Origin: Anticarsia gemmatalis
Taxonomy: Eukaryota > Arthropoda > Insecta > Lepidoptera > Erebidae
Length of the DNA stretch: 64,000 bases
Assembly (NCBI RefSeq): GCF_050436995.1
Contig: NC_134776.1
Coordinates: 15,665,001-15,729,000 of the forward strand
Reading direction: 5' to 3'
The notes beneath the pieces were generated by a model. That model had not been told where the DNA came from. It saw only the letters and a program-made list of their open reading frames with translations, and ran no database searches. How positions within the stretch are numbered: position 1 is the first letter of the stretch; each line of letters starts with the position of its first letter. Of the stretch, positions 14,775-26,278 are shown one piece after another. The translations under genes were made by a program, and so were the position numbers.

Positions 14775-15878
14775 AATTAGGTGTCTCTACTACGTCTTGC
14801 AGTTGACGGGTGAGGAATAAATTAATGATTACTTTCGGTCTTGATGGCGAAAAGAATGAGGTTACAAGTTATCTACAAGGTGGTATTTGTTTACTAGTCG
14901 TCTAGTTTCTTTGAGAATTTAGATAATAGTCGTGTTTACATATATTAATAGAACGGTTTGGCTCGAAACCAAAAATCGAATACTTTTTTTTACTCTTGTC
15001 TAAAATACTCAATGTACTATGATCGGTTCAAGATGTAGATGTGTTACTCATATCCTGTTTAAACAAACGCCAAGAATGTAAAAATCATAACAAACAATGT
15101 TACATTTAGTACTCCTTCCATGGAAGTAAACAGAATTATTAAGCTCTCTTGCTTGGTTAATTATTATTAATACGTCAATGACTGAACAATTGATGATCAT
15201 AAAATGACATGAAAGTTTCACTGCATTGGAGCGTTGTGATATAACTCAGAATAGTACATATAGTAGTATTATGGTTCTAATAAAATCTTATATCATATGA
15301 AGTATTCTCATTAAATCCCATAAAATTGTTAAAATACGATTATCATAAAATCGGAATACTTAGTTGAAATATTTTTTTACATTGACTATTGATAAATATT
15401 TAATAAGTACAGCTGTGAGTATAATTAAATAAGCAAGCAAGCTGCAATTAGGCGTATTCATATAATTATGTACAGTACTTTGTAAACTTAAAATATAGTG
15501 TAGACACCCTAGCTACAGCTACACAGTAATTTGTTCACTCATCCATTTTCAATTGTTTCACGAATAAGTGTTACCAGTTTGATAAATAATCCACCTGCGA
15601 ACATGTTGTTTCAAATAAATATATTTGAGACGTGTATATTAAGAAGCCTAGTACAATGTAATTGTATGCGCAGACTACAATCATTTATTGTCTGTGAGGT
15701 GTTTTGATAGCATATTTCGGGTAAATTAGGAATTTTCAACATGAAAAGTATGTCGCAGTTGTTGGCGCCAAGTGATGTATGCCAGGTCACGGGGGCTGGG
15801 CGTCATCTGAATTATTTTTACTGGCCCATCAGAATATAGCCCTCTCGCGAGCGTTTTTATTCAGTTAATTTTACGTAC

Positions 15879-15889
15879 AATATAGGTCA
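15879..15889 (+). promoter_or_regulatory. Monomeric REV-ERB/ROR-type site
   Basis: AATAT AGGTCA is a full match, about 340 bp before the Rev-DR2 site at 16228. It lies in a relatively GC-rich block (15760-15960) that looks unlike the surrounding sequence. Confidence 0.4.
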
Positions 15890-16227
15890 ATTCGCCATTC
15901 GATTATTTAGTCGTGAATTCCAAATTAACTCAACGCGCGACGTGAGTTATATAAAAAAATATTAATGGACGACCCAATTACACATCAGACATGCAGCAGT
16001 TTTATTTAAATTACTGTGTTATTTAATTAGTGGAATAAACTGTTTCTAAACACGATTAAATCTCTTTAAGTCTCACGTTTTGTTACACATACGATAAGCG
16101 TAGTTAAATTCAGTATGATTATGTATCTGTGTATTGCGTATATCGTTACGAGTGTGTGTGTGTGCGTTCGTTTACAGACTGGTAGATATACATTGTGGAC
16201 GATACAAACGATTGGTACTCTGACGCG

Positions 16228-16246
16228 TAACTAGGTCACTAGGTCA
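16228..16246 (+). promoter_or_regulatory. Perfect Rev-DR2 nuclear receptor site
   Basis: TAACT AGGTCA CT AGGTCA is a perfect 5'-extended direct repeat with spacer two. This is the dimer site of the REV-ERB receptors, whose insect relative is E75; ROR/HR3 can use the first half. It lies in the long non-coding region downstream of the 28249 exon. A third near half-site (AGGTCC, 16253-16258) follows. Confidence 0.6.
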
Positions 16247-18037
16247 CAGACGAGGTCCACTGATAGTAGCTGCTGTTGTTTCCCAAACTACATCAACTCG
16301 CTGGAAACATGGAAAATAACAACTAACTGGACATCCTGTTGCTAACACTGAAAACCGCATTGGAAATTAATGGACCTATTAGTGGTTAGAGTGGACCCTC
16401 TATAATTCGTTTTCGTAGTTGCCTAAGTGCTTTCTTATTATATATTGTGGATGTATAATATAGTTGGAACTGTTTAATAATGCATATGGGTTTTTCGCAT
16501 GGCCACGTGTAAACTCATGATTGATCTAGAATAAGCTAATTTATATTCAGTAGATGAAAAGAGGTAAATAAATAAATTAATAAAACAGTGGAGCGGTTGA
16601 CTCGAGCACCGTGTGTACTGAAGTGTGCGTGCCGCAAGTTATTTGTTCTATTTTAATGTTAGTCGAACGCACCAACCTTGCTCCACATTCAAGATTACAA
16701 TTAAATAAAAAAACAGCTAAGTGCGAGTCGCGGTTCTTTTGATAAAACAATTTAAAGACATGTAAGTAAATTGCAGGTGGGTGTAAAATCTTGTACGTTC
16801 ACTTATTGAACTAAAGTATCAATATAATAGACTTAGAAGTTATTTTTCCCTGTGGTAACGGAAGCTGAAATTCTCTTGTTACAAATAAATGTAATAAGTA
16901 GGTGTAACAACTACCTACATAATTGTATTACCAAATCTTTGTTGCCAACTTCATAAAGAAATCTCGACTTTTTAACTCAATGAAGTTTCGAGATTCTTTT
17001 CTGGAAACCTTTAAATATCTTACTTCCCCTAAGGAAAAGCGGAACAGCATTTTTCGTTTTGCGTTGTTTATTTTTCATGTCTTAAAACGTGATTTGGGGT
17101 TTTCCTCTTCCTCGATAAACGGTGATGATAAATTTGGAAAAGGAAATCAGGTAGACATTTGATCTTTAACACAAACAAAGTTTTCACGAATAATATTAGT
17201 GTTAATCTTATCTACTGTTATTAACGACTTAATAAAACTAAAATACATTCATTATTGAAAACTATATTTATTACTGTATTCGAAATTAATAAACCCATTA
17301 AATAAAATATGAAACACTTAATTTTAGCCTAGACTAAAGTCTCCTGATTTCAAATCAAATAGTTTAAAGAATAGTGTTTGATTTTTCTAAATATAAATTA
17401 CAACTGCGAATTCTTATATAGTAATAATGTTTATCAGAATCGGAGCAACTATTATTGTTATAAACGTTATTTTTTCAGCATTAGTTGGTTTCTAACCAGA
17501 TAAGTTATTTAGGACAGGAAAAAAATATAATTATATAACCAGCGCTTAATAATAGATTTAACTAAATTAAATCATATCTATCATGTAAATATTGATACAA
17601 ATATACCCAAATAATAGACCAAACTGTTATTGCTACTTTTTTTGTTTTGTTTTGTTTTAATTTTTAGACTAGGTACCGCTCGCGACTTTGCCTGCGTTGC
17701 ATGTTTTCTTGGGACAAACAATATTCTATGTATTAATCCACATTAAAAAGTAACCGTGTCAATTTGATAACAATCCCTTTTGAATGGAAGAGTATCGAAT
17801 ATTCTTTCAAACTTTGTAATGGTAGCAGGATTCACGTAAAAACGTGAGAAGCGAACTCCTTAAAACGAACCTCAAATGTTGAAGGCGAAAAACACAAAGT
17901 CACGTGGTTCTTGCTAACACGAGGAGATTCAATGAACAACATTTAATTCATGAAATTCTACAAGGATACAAGTTTGAGAAACATTGTACTGCGGTTATAA
18001 TTAGCACATTGAAGTTACTACTGAACTGATTTCTTTA

Positions 18038-18428
18038 ATACTAGCTTCCACCCGCGGTTTCGTCCGCTTGGTAAGTTTATCGGGGCGAGTAGAAAATTTT
18101 CCCGGGGTAAAAAAATATGTTATGGGCTAATCTAGGTTATAATGCATCTATTTGCCAGATTTAAATAAAACATTTTCAGAAGTATTAGCTTGAAATACTG
18201 AACATACACGCCACGAATTTTCGTTTTTACGGTATAACAATTTCTAGCCGCGATTTCATCCATATGAGAAGGTTTCCCAGGTATAGTATACCATTAAAAA
18301 ATCCAGGTTTTAAACTATCTTTGTACCAAATTTCGTCAAAATGCGATAAGTAGTTTTGGCATGATTGAGTAACAAACATACGTATGTATATCCATCGCTC
18401 GAATCGCATTTTTAACATAAGTAGGATA
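18038..18428 (+). repeat. LINE/SINE-type 3' tails, two diverged copies
   Basis: ACTAGCTTCCACCCGCGGTT TCGTCCGC begins the first near 18040. A second, starting near 18240 (CTAGCCGCGATTTCATCC), contains ACCAAATTTCGTCAAAATGC and GGCATGATTGAGTAACAAAC. Any open frame across this stretch is incidental. Confidence 0.6.
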
Positions 18429-21400
18429 AATTGCTCTAGTACTTGATAGTACGTACTAGTTTCGTGGGACTGCTCTGAATTGACACTAGTATGATTGCAT
18501 CGTGTGATGTAGGTAATGGTTGAATCATTCAATTAAACGGCGGCATTCAAGTGATTGACTAAAGGTCGCTATGCGCCGGAGACCCGCAGGGTTTCACCTG
18601 CACTCGTTTGTGTGCAACACTTATATTTTCTTCAGCCAAAATAACGAAGAAAAATGTAATTTGTTCTTTGTAGAGCTTTTTTATGTATTAACCTTTAACA
18701 TTTTGTATTTAGGGAAAAGTACACATGGGTAGAAACACGCAAACCTTCGGACAATCTAATTAGAATATATTATCCCTATTACTTTGATATCAAATGGTAT
18801 AATAATATATATAATAATTACGACGTTATTTATTTAACAAATGGTAACGCAATATTTTGGATAAAATACTGTTGATTTTTAGGAAATATGAGATCGTGAC
18901 TGATTGATATTGCACCACATTGCATTTCTGACAAATCAAATATCTGAAACTGGCATTATTTTAAGATCATATATTCCTATAAATTCTGTAATTAGATATT
19001 ATTAAGAACGTATAAACACATACTAATTCATTATAAATTTATTACAATACACCTATAACTTTCAGAGCGTACGTTTATTACGTTAAATGATGTATAATTA
19101 ATTACCTATTCAAAATATCAAATGTCACCAGCTATGCCAAAATGATCAGCACCTAATTCTTCGATTATAAATTGATTACGTTAGGTATTTAGTGCACAGA
19201 TGCGTTATAAGTGCTGATGCACTCAAGTATAACTAATCAACAACTTATATTATAAAATTTTCCATGCCTATCTCGGATAAATATCCGATGCATGAAATCC
19301 GATCAAAGCTGATCTGTGCACATCTCTACATATTTATGCAACCGAGCCCTTCTTTTTCCACATTATATATTATAAAATCATTTCATGAGTCGATTCCCTT
19401 ATTAGCTATTGTTAGATACACACTATATACTACAGTCTACAACGGTAGAACTTAGTACCTAGTGTTGGTAGCGGCCATCACATGACAATCCTAATCGTAA
19501 CACCGTTATTTAGATGTTACTGATTATACACGCACCTACGTACTTGTGACTAGGAAGATACCTGCCCATTACACGTGGAGCTAAAGACTTTGTCTATTTT
19601 TCTCATGTGTTTTCTGTATAAATTAGATGTAAAGTTCAGAGCTGAAATGTAAAGAATGGAATTTTATCCAAAAACCTTCTTAATCTTAGTAAAATTTAAC
19701 ACAATAGAGCCTTGTTTTATTTGGAATATCCGTTCCGTTACGCTATGAAAGAATATTAAGAAAAGAAGTCGTCATGTAAAGGAATAAAAATGCATCACTT
19801 GTGTTAGACTGTCCTGTCGTACACACTACCGGTACTACAACTACATCAAACGTCATCCTGCAATTTGTTTATGTATCTTTCTAAGTACAAAAACGTTCTG
19901 TTGAACGGCAAAACTATTATGTCGTTCAATCGGTATGTTCAAATAGAGGCGCGCGCGCAGTTTGCTTATGACAGGAGACATGATTCAAATCAGATGCGAG
20001 GTTTGAACGCGGCTCGATCGACACGTTCACACTATAGCCAACATTTGGGGCAAGTAGCACTCACGTATGCAATATATTTCGTCACTGATATATTCTTGAA
20101 ATTAAATCCGACAGTTTTGTAACCTGATGGTTTTTTAACTATCACATGTGTAGAGCGAGAAAAAGTAAAATGGAGGCCGATATTTAACTTGATTTATATT
20201 AAATCATTAACGTTCGTTAAAATTAAATGTTAATTATTCTTGCTATTCCCTAGTGTACCTTGATTTATTAGTTGGCGATCGTAATTAAGAAATCATACGA
20301 TTTAGGTTTATTACGAATTGTACAGTAAGTAATATTGAATTTGATTTGAGATGCAAAGGCAGCCCTCAATTGCTTTAGGGGACCCTGCACGCACGTGGCA
20401 CTTCAACTCTAAATGTTCTAGGCGTTGATGCACTAGATATCTACCATTGAGAAGGCCATTATTCAAGGTATAAATAATCTTTTTTCAATGAGGGTCCAAC
20501 AGGATGCGCCTAGATTACCGAGGTGACAACTGCTGTTATATTTAATCAAGCGATGTGCAATGATACAATAATATGCAATTCGTTTGACCTTTCGAGTTGA
20601 TTCTATACTCAATTGGACTATGAAAATTGACTATATAGAAAACTATAACTAAGTCCGATATCTAAATTATTTTCTAGTATCTGAGAAACAGTCTCTGATA
20701 GAGCGTTTCCTTTTTTATATTAGTAATAAAATATTAATTATAAGCTGAAACGTACTAAATACTAATAATTCGTTTTTATAGTTTTCACCTTTGAAAGACG
20801 TACAGTTGGCTTTTATTCGTATAAATGGAACTCGTACCATAAAACGATGGTTGGACAAAATACTAAGCCTACGAAGTACTTTCATTAAAAAAGCGTAAAC
20901 ACTTTTTGACGTCATTCATTTTCGTTTCAGCACAAAAAAAAAGGTAGGTACTTTTGTAATGTTATGAAATGTAAACATTTCATTCATGACTTTTTAATTC
21001 AGCTTTGACTCGCATTACTTTGAGCACATGGTATAGAGAAAAATAAGCGTAATTTAATATGTTTTGCCTATAAGCAAATAACGTATTATGAAAATCTTAG
21101 TCATGAAAAAATGCAGTGTAGTTTAATAACCTCTTACACGGGTAGGGAACAAAGTACGACAGTAAATTTTGCTTAAATGTCCAGTGTTTTTTTTAATTAC
21201 AAAAAGGGGTGCCTATGCAAAATGAGCGGATGTGCAAATGTCAATGACATTAAAAAGTAAACGCTTGTGCTTAATTGACAGTTATAGTTTTGAGTTGTAT
21301 GGTTTCAGGTATACCTACACAAAACCTAGAGGAAATCGAGTGAATTGAAACTTCAACTAAAACTAGTATTTTAGAATATCTTGTAATGAAAATTGGTCGT

Positions 21401-22014
21401 AGTTACCCAAATAAGATTAAGTCCAATGTTGGGTCTTTACTTAATCACCATCTCTGGTACATAATTTAATATACTATGTTCTTTTAGGTAAATCCTTAGG
21501 TATTCAGACTGGAGACTTGTGCCAGTTCTACGTCAATCTCCAGGTTATTGCTTCATGAGAAACTTCACTATCTTACACCTATGTATCTTCATTGACCTAT
21601 CTTGCCTTTAATTTATCTTCCAACCTACTAGCAGCAATCTTACAGCCATCTACCAACCATCACTACATTTTACCTACATCGATGGTATTTGAAATTCGCT
21701 ACATTAAAGGACCTCTCAAACACTCTGCGATCCTCAGACCCTGGCCCTGTAGTGGGACAGTAATGGTATAAAAAAAAGAAAATCTCTCATATCTTGGTTT
21801 GTGCTTCAGTTTTTAAGCTTTCCGTAACTAAATTATTCAGATGATTGGTAAATTCCAACGCTCTTACTTTTCGCGGTAATCGTACCAAGGAAAAAACTTT
21901 TAAACGGCTATTTAAAACTAGAAAGTACTTCCAAGAAGACAATTATGAATGTAAACAAACATACGTGTCGTGTTATTCATTTGAGCTGTGGTCACCCGGT
22001 TGTGAATGCATCAC
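18429..22014. other. Non-coding stretch, probable intron
   Basis: Nothing recognisable apart from a truncated interspersed repeat ending near 21770. Short open frames (for example 19865-20122) lack protein-like character. Confidence 0.35.
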
Positions 22015-23132
22015 CAGGGGCCGAAACAAGTTCCGAGGTCAAAAATACTGATTTTACTGACCAAAAATTCAAAAATACTGACCAAATACAGACCATTTCT
22101 AAACCGTTTTTCGGGTGAATGGTGTGAAATAAAAAAAATACAGTCGAATTGAGAAGTCAAAATCCTTTTTAGATGTCGGTTAAAAGCTTATTTTCGGTTA
22201 TTGGTCTCCACCATCCCCATAGTCAAGCAGCACCGGCTTTATATTGGGTTAAAGCTAGATTTGATTGAGCTAAAAAGCTTTGTTAGTAAAGTTTTCAATC
22301 AGGTCTTAAAAATTTTCAATCAGGTCTTACGAATTTTCGGTCAGGTCTTACGAATTTTCAATCAGGTCTTACGAATTTTCGATCAGGTCTTACGAATTTT
22401 CAATCAGGTCTTACGAATTTTCGATCAGGTATTACGAATTTTCGATCAGGTATTACGAATTTTCAATCAGGTCTTACGAATTTTCGATCAGGTCTTACGA
22501 ATTTTCAATCAGGTATTAAGAATTTTCGATCAGGTATTACGAATTTTCAATCAGGTCTTACGAATTTTCGATCAGGTATTACGAATTTTCGATCAGGTCT
22601 TACGAATTTTCAATCAGGTCTTACGAATTTTCGATCAGGTATTACGAATTTTCGATCAGGTATTACGAATTTTCAATCAGGTCTTACGAATTTTCGATCA
22701 GGTCTTACGAATTTTCAATCAGGTCTTAAGAATTTTCGATCAGAACACGTGTCCTGACGCGAGTTTAGAAGTTTTTACCAATTACAAAAAAGTGCGCAAC
22801 GGCGCTGAAGAATTTTCACTCCAAAAATATTGATTTAAAAAAAAATAGTAAATTTTAATTTGCTATTCTATTGAAGTCATGTGATGCTTCAAAACATGTA
22901 TATATTACGTAGATCATCCACAAAATATCGAGCATCCAAAGCAGCCCTCTGATATCATCACTATGCAAATCGAGCGTGTAAGATTGGCCAACAGCAGAGG
23001 AAAACAAAAAAAAAGTCGTTGAGTTTGGAAAAATACTGACTATACTGACCGATTTTCGAAAATACTGAGTTTTACTGACCAGGTCCAAAAATACTGACTT
23101 TTACTGACTTTACTGACCTGTTTCGGCCCCTG
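22015..23132. mobile_element. Non-autonomous hAT-like DNA transposon with internal minisatellite
   Basis: The element has terminal inverted repeats CAGGGGCCGAAACA at 22015-22028 and, inverted, at 23119-23132. It is flanked by the direct repeat CATCAC (22009-22014 and 23133-23138). The match extends to TGCATCAC if the last two element bases are counted. Both subterminal regions contain many copies of TACTGAC or AAAATACTGA, the kind of clustered motif bound by hAT transposases. The CAGGG start and the approximately 8-bp duplication favour hAT. No transposase is encoded. The interior holds a 21-bp tandem array. Confidence 0.75.
22293..22743 (+). repeat. 21-bp minisatellite, about 21 copies
   Basis: The unit is approximately CAGGTCTTACGAATTTTCAA plus T. 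Variants differ mainly at one site (TTTTCAAT or TTTTCGAT) and at TCT/TAT. Because 21 is divisible by three, one frame stays open and reads a heptapeptide QVLRIFN or QVLRIFD 21 times. I regard the open frame as a by-product of the repeat inside a transposon, not a gene. It runs 22201-22833. Confidence 0.9.
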
Positions 23133-23629
23133 CATCACGTGTAGGCTCAGTTTTCAGCCGACTCTGTCATTTGTTCGGGTCAACAAACACTGGGTCGCTC
23201 TAGGCGTAATTTGTGCACGAGTTTGTCATTTCGGTGCCGAATGACAGCATAGAATATCCACTGTTTTTGGAAGTTACCTTCCATAATAGCTTCCAAATGA
23301 TATAGTTCTTTGTTTTATTATTAAAATACTATAACATTACCCGAGAAAGTAACTAGACATTCTATATCATAATAGAATGTACAAACGCAGTGTTTTTATC
23401 TGTCTGGGAGCCTACAGTCTTTAAGGTGACTTTGAAACGAATGCGAGAAGACGTTACTGCCTCTTTGTATATGATGGTAATAGGAATCCTGCTGAGATAA
23501 GTTTTTACTGTAGACAGGCTCATATTTACCATAACTGCTTAGCTGTAGTGGATAGTGTATAGCCTTAATGAGAGGTGATTCATGTTAGAATAAAAATATT
23601 AGAAGCTATCCGGCGCTTTATTGAGGGCA

Positions 23630-23745
23630 CGCAAAGTCCCCAACCCGCACTTGACCAGCGTTACGGACTCAAGGCCTAACCCCTCCCTCATTACGGGAGG
23701 AGACCGTCGCCCAGCAGTGGGACATTAATGGGTTAAATTTATTTT
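23630..23745 (+). repeat. Interspersed repeat with CCCAGCAGTGGGACATTAAT end, copy 1
   Basis: CCCCAACCCGCACTTGACCA GCGTTACGGACTC leads through a GGAGGAGACC segment to CCCAGCAGTGGGACATTAAT GGG. It shares the full layout with 48818-48932. A truncated relative (GTAGTGGGACAGTAATGG) ends near 21768. Confidence 0.7.
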
Positions 23746-24927
23746 TTATCCTGCGCTACTATGTTAATATTTTTTCTAAAATCGTGCTATAAATGGATCT
23801 TTAGTGTCCTACGGCACTTATTGAGATATGTAGCTTCTAATAAGCACTGATACGTAAAAGGCTGCGTAAAAATAATCCCATAGATTGTTAGTAGAAATAA
23901 TTAATATATTTTTCGGATTCTGCGAAACGATGGGACTTACAGATCGGTAGTCCTAATTAGTGGATGCATTCACGCGCGAAAAAGTGTCGGCGTATAGAGT
24001 AGGATGATGATAATAATATAGTGTATATGTGACTTAAATAACAATATAATGACATTTAATAAGGAGGGGGTGGGATTTGTCGGCCCGTGTTAGATAAAGT
24101 ATATAAATTGGACTAATAATATTAATAAATACATCGCTAACGAAATGGTTTGAATTGAAATGATACATTTATTTTTTATTTTCAGAGCTTAGTTATTATG
24201 CCATAAATCTTACTTATTGGGCTAAAACCCTAAATTATTATGCACATGCTCATATTGGTATATTTCATTAAACCTAGAAACAAGCTTCATTCTACAGGCA
24301 TTATTACATAGTACAAAACAAAGTCGCTTTCCGCTGTCTGTCCAAATGTAAGCTTAGATCTTAAAAACTACACAACGTATTTTGATGCGGTTTTTAAAAT
24401 AAACGGAGCGATTCAAGAGTAAAGTACCTGAAAAAGTGTAAAGGTTTTTGTGAAATTACTTCTTAAACTGGACAATGCGGGGTAGACTAGTACCAACAAA
24501 CATTTTATCATATAGGTGTTCCTTTGTTACCACACCCGGTAACAAAATGAGGACATTAGGTACTAGCCCTATTCTAAGGCTGTCAAGTAACTAATTTCTT
24601 CGGAAAATATGTATGATGTCATAGACCTATTTCAGAATAAGGCTTTCGTAATATAAGTAGTTTTTATATATGTATTGAGGGGCAAACATTAGAGCCTGTC
24701 ACTATGTACTCATCCCTTCTGCTTTGTACATAGTGTAAATATGACTATTGTGTAATATATCCCTAATTTACTTGTTATTGGTTTCACAGTCTTAGTAGAC
24801 ACCTGTTTCTGAAACTGTCTATAATCATTTCAGATTGTCAGTTTTACATATTGACTAATTAAAGTTCCTAACTAAGTAAAAATTGTTTGTGAATTAAAAG
24901 TTGACGTGAATTGTTTAAGGCGTGTTT

Positions 24928-25010
24928 CTATACTCCTTATGTAAAAATAGGGATCGTTTTTCAAATGATATGTAAAAATAAGGATTGTTTTTCAAATGAT
25001 ATGTATAAAT
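24928..25010 (+). repeat. Two-copy direct repeat, ~33 bp
   Basis: TATGTAAAAATAGGGATCGT TTTTCAAATGA is followed directly by a second copy with AAGGATTG in place of GGGATCG, then a third partial start (TATGTATAAAT). Confidence 0.6.
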
Positions 25011-25307
25011 AATTGATTGCAGTTTTGTTGTATGGTTTAACATCCTGTGGAAATTTACCTCGGTATTTTCTTTTTTATCATTATGTATGGCCTTTGGTGA
25101 GCTTTAAGCAAGCCTTTCCAAGTTCCCCTATTAAGTGTTTTAGGTTTCATTGCATTGTGTTGTTGGACGTTACATTTCAGCTGTATATTAAGCATTCTAC
25201 ACGTTTCTTCGGGTGTAAAAGGTAAATATCTTACTTACTGATATAAGAGAGGAGGATTTCTCGATATTTTTACACGTCCATGACGCAATAATTAAGGTGG
25301 ATTTGAT

Positions 25308-25445
25308 TCCCACACGGAACGGATATTCGCGTGATCCACAAATAGCCATCCTGTCTCTGGCCATACTTCGTATCCGGCGTTATTTGTAAGGGCCCCCTTG
25401 ACACGAGATAAATCCTCAGTGCGGGGGATGTCTATATGAAACAAA
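25308..25445 (+). mobile_element. 5'-truncated SINE of the same family
   Basis: It retains GATTCCCACACGGAAC, GTGATCCACAAATA and the tail segment GACACGAGATAAATCCTCAG TGCGGG. It lacks the A box and is more diverged than the other two copies. Confidence 0.6.
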
Positions 25446-26067
25446 GTAGCAACAGCTTTAACCCTGTCAGGTTTTCAAGGGTAAAGTCTGCAATTTCTTC
25501 AGTGGAAATTACATCCCAGACTGTCCATGACCTCCGGCCGTAACTCACCCTCTCTAACCTTCATACATCCATCACTGCCATGCACCCGTCACTAAAAATA
25601 AACTGGCTCTATTGAAGTCGGGTCTAGTGCAAACGTTCATGAACAACTTTGGGCCGCCGCTGTTCGTGTCAGTTGGAGTCCATTGACTGGCTTACATTCC
25701 ACACAGAGGTTTGAAGCTACTGTCTATATGACATTTGACGACTGATACGCATACAGCTAGCCTCAATATTGTTCTCAGATCTGTGCATTTTCAGAAAACT
25801 AATACAAAGACTGGTAGGATGTAGATAAGTCTTGCACTACGTTTGGATAGACGCATGGGAGTCACCCAGGAAGAAACGGTATATAGAAATTTGTGCATCT
25901 TTATTTACATGAAGCTGCAATCTTAAAAACGACATGGGTGAAAAAAATAGCGGTGAACTACGTATTATATTACCTATTGAATATTATATTTTGCGCAGAC
26001 TAATGTTTTCACGAGTGGTTAAATAAAAGATAGGTATATAAACTAAAGTAACTATTTAATAGTTTAA

Positions 26068-26278
26068 GACTGCCTCTGTGGCGCAGTGGTTTAGATCGCC
26101 ACGCCGATACCACTGCAACGGGAGGTCGTGGGTTCGATTCCCACACGGGACAATTATTTGTGCGATCCACAAATAATTGTTTCGGGTCTGGTTGTGCTTT
26201 GTGTCCGTTGTTTGTATGTTTGTAAAAGTCCCCGCGACACAAGAGCAATTCTTAGTGCGGGAGTTGTCTTTTTTAAAA
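26068..26278 (+). mobile_element. tRNA-derived SINE (copy 1)
   Basis: The sequence starts GACTGCCTCTGTGGCGCAGT and has an A box TGGCGCAGTGG at 26079-26089 and a B box GGTTCGATTCC at 26131-26141. A conserved tRNA-unrelated body follows (GATCCACAAATAATTG, then AAAGTCCCCGCGACACAAGA) and the copy ends in a T-rich tail. It matches the copy at 63574 along its whole length. Confidence 0.85.

Larger units (their letters stand above)
10859..18037. other. Non-coding stretch, probable intron
   Basis: It is AT-rich with no convincing exon. Blocks near 15760-15960 and 16200-16270 are more GC-rich, contain TAATTA-type homeodomain cores, and hold the nuclear-receptor sites. A short T-rich microsatellite (repeated GTTTT) is at about 17640-17660. 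Confidence 0.35.

Noticed and set aside
18227..18532. Minus-strand 101-codon open frame
   Set aside because: It overlaps two LINE/SINE-type tails and contains no retroelement protein motif.
22293..22743. CRISPR-like regular repeats
   Set aside because: Direct tandem units without unique spacers, in a eukaryotic genome.
22201..22833. 210-codon open frame with QVLRIFN/D repeats taken as a repeat protein gene
   Set aside because: It lies wholly inside a transposon with inverted ends. The open frame follows from a 21-bp unit length, and flanking codons show no protein-like features.
26079..26141. A and B boxes at 26079 and 26131 read as a functional tRNA gene
   Set aside because: No acceptor-stem pairing or proper anticodon arm is formed, and the same sequence recurs with a conserved non-tRNA tail, so it is a SINE.
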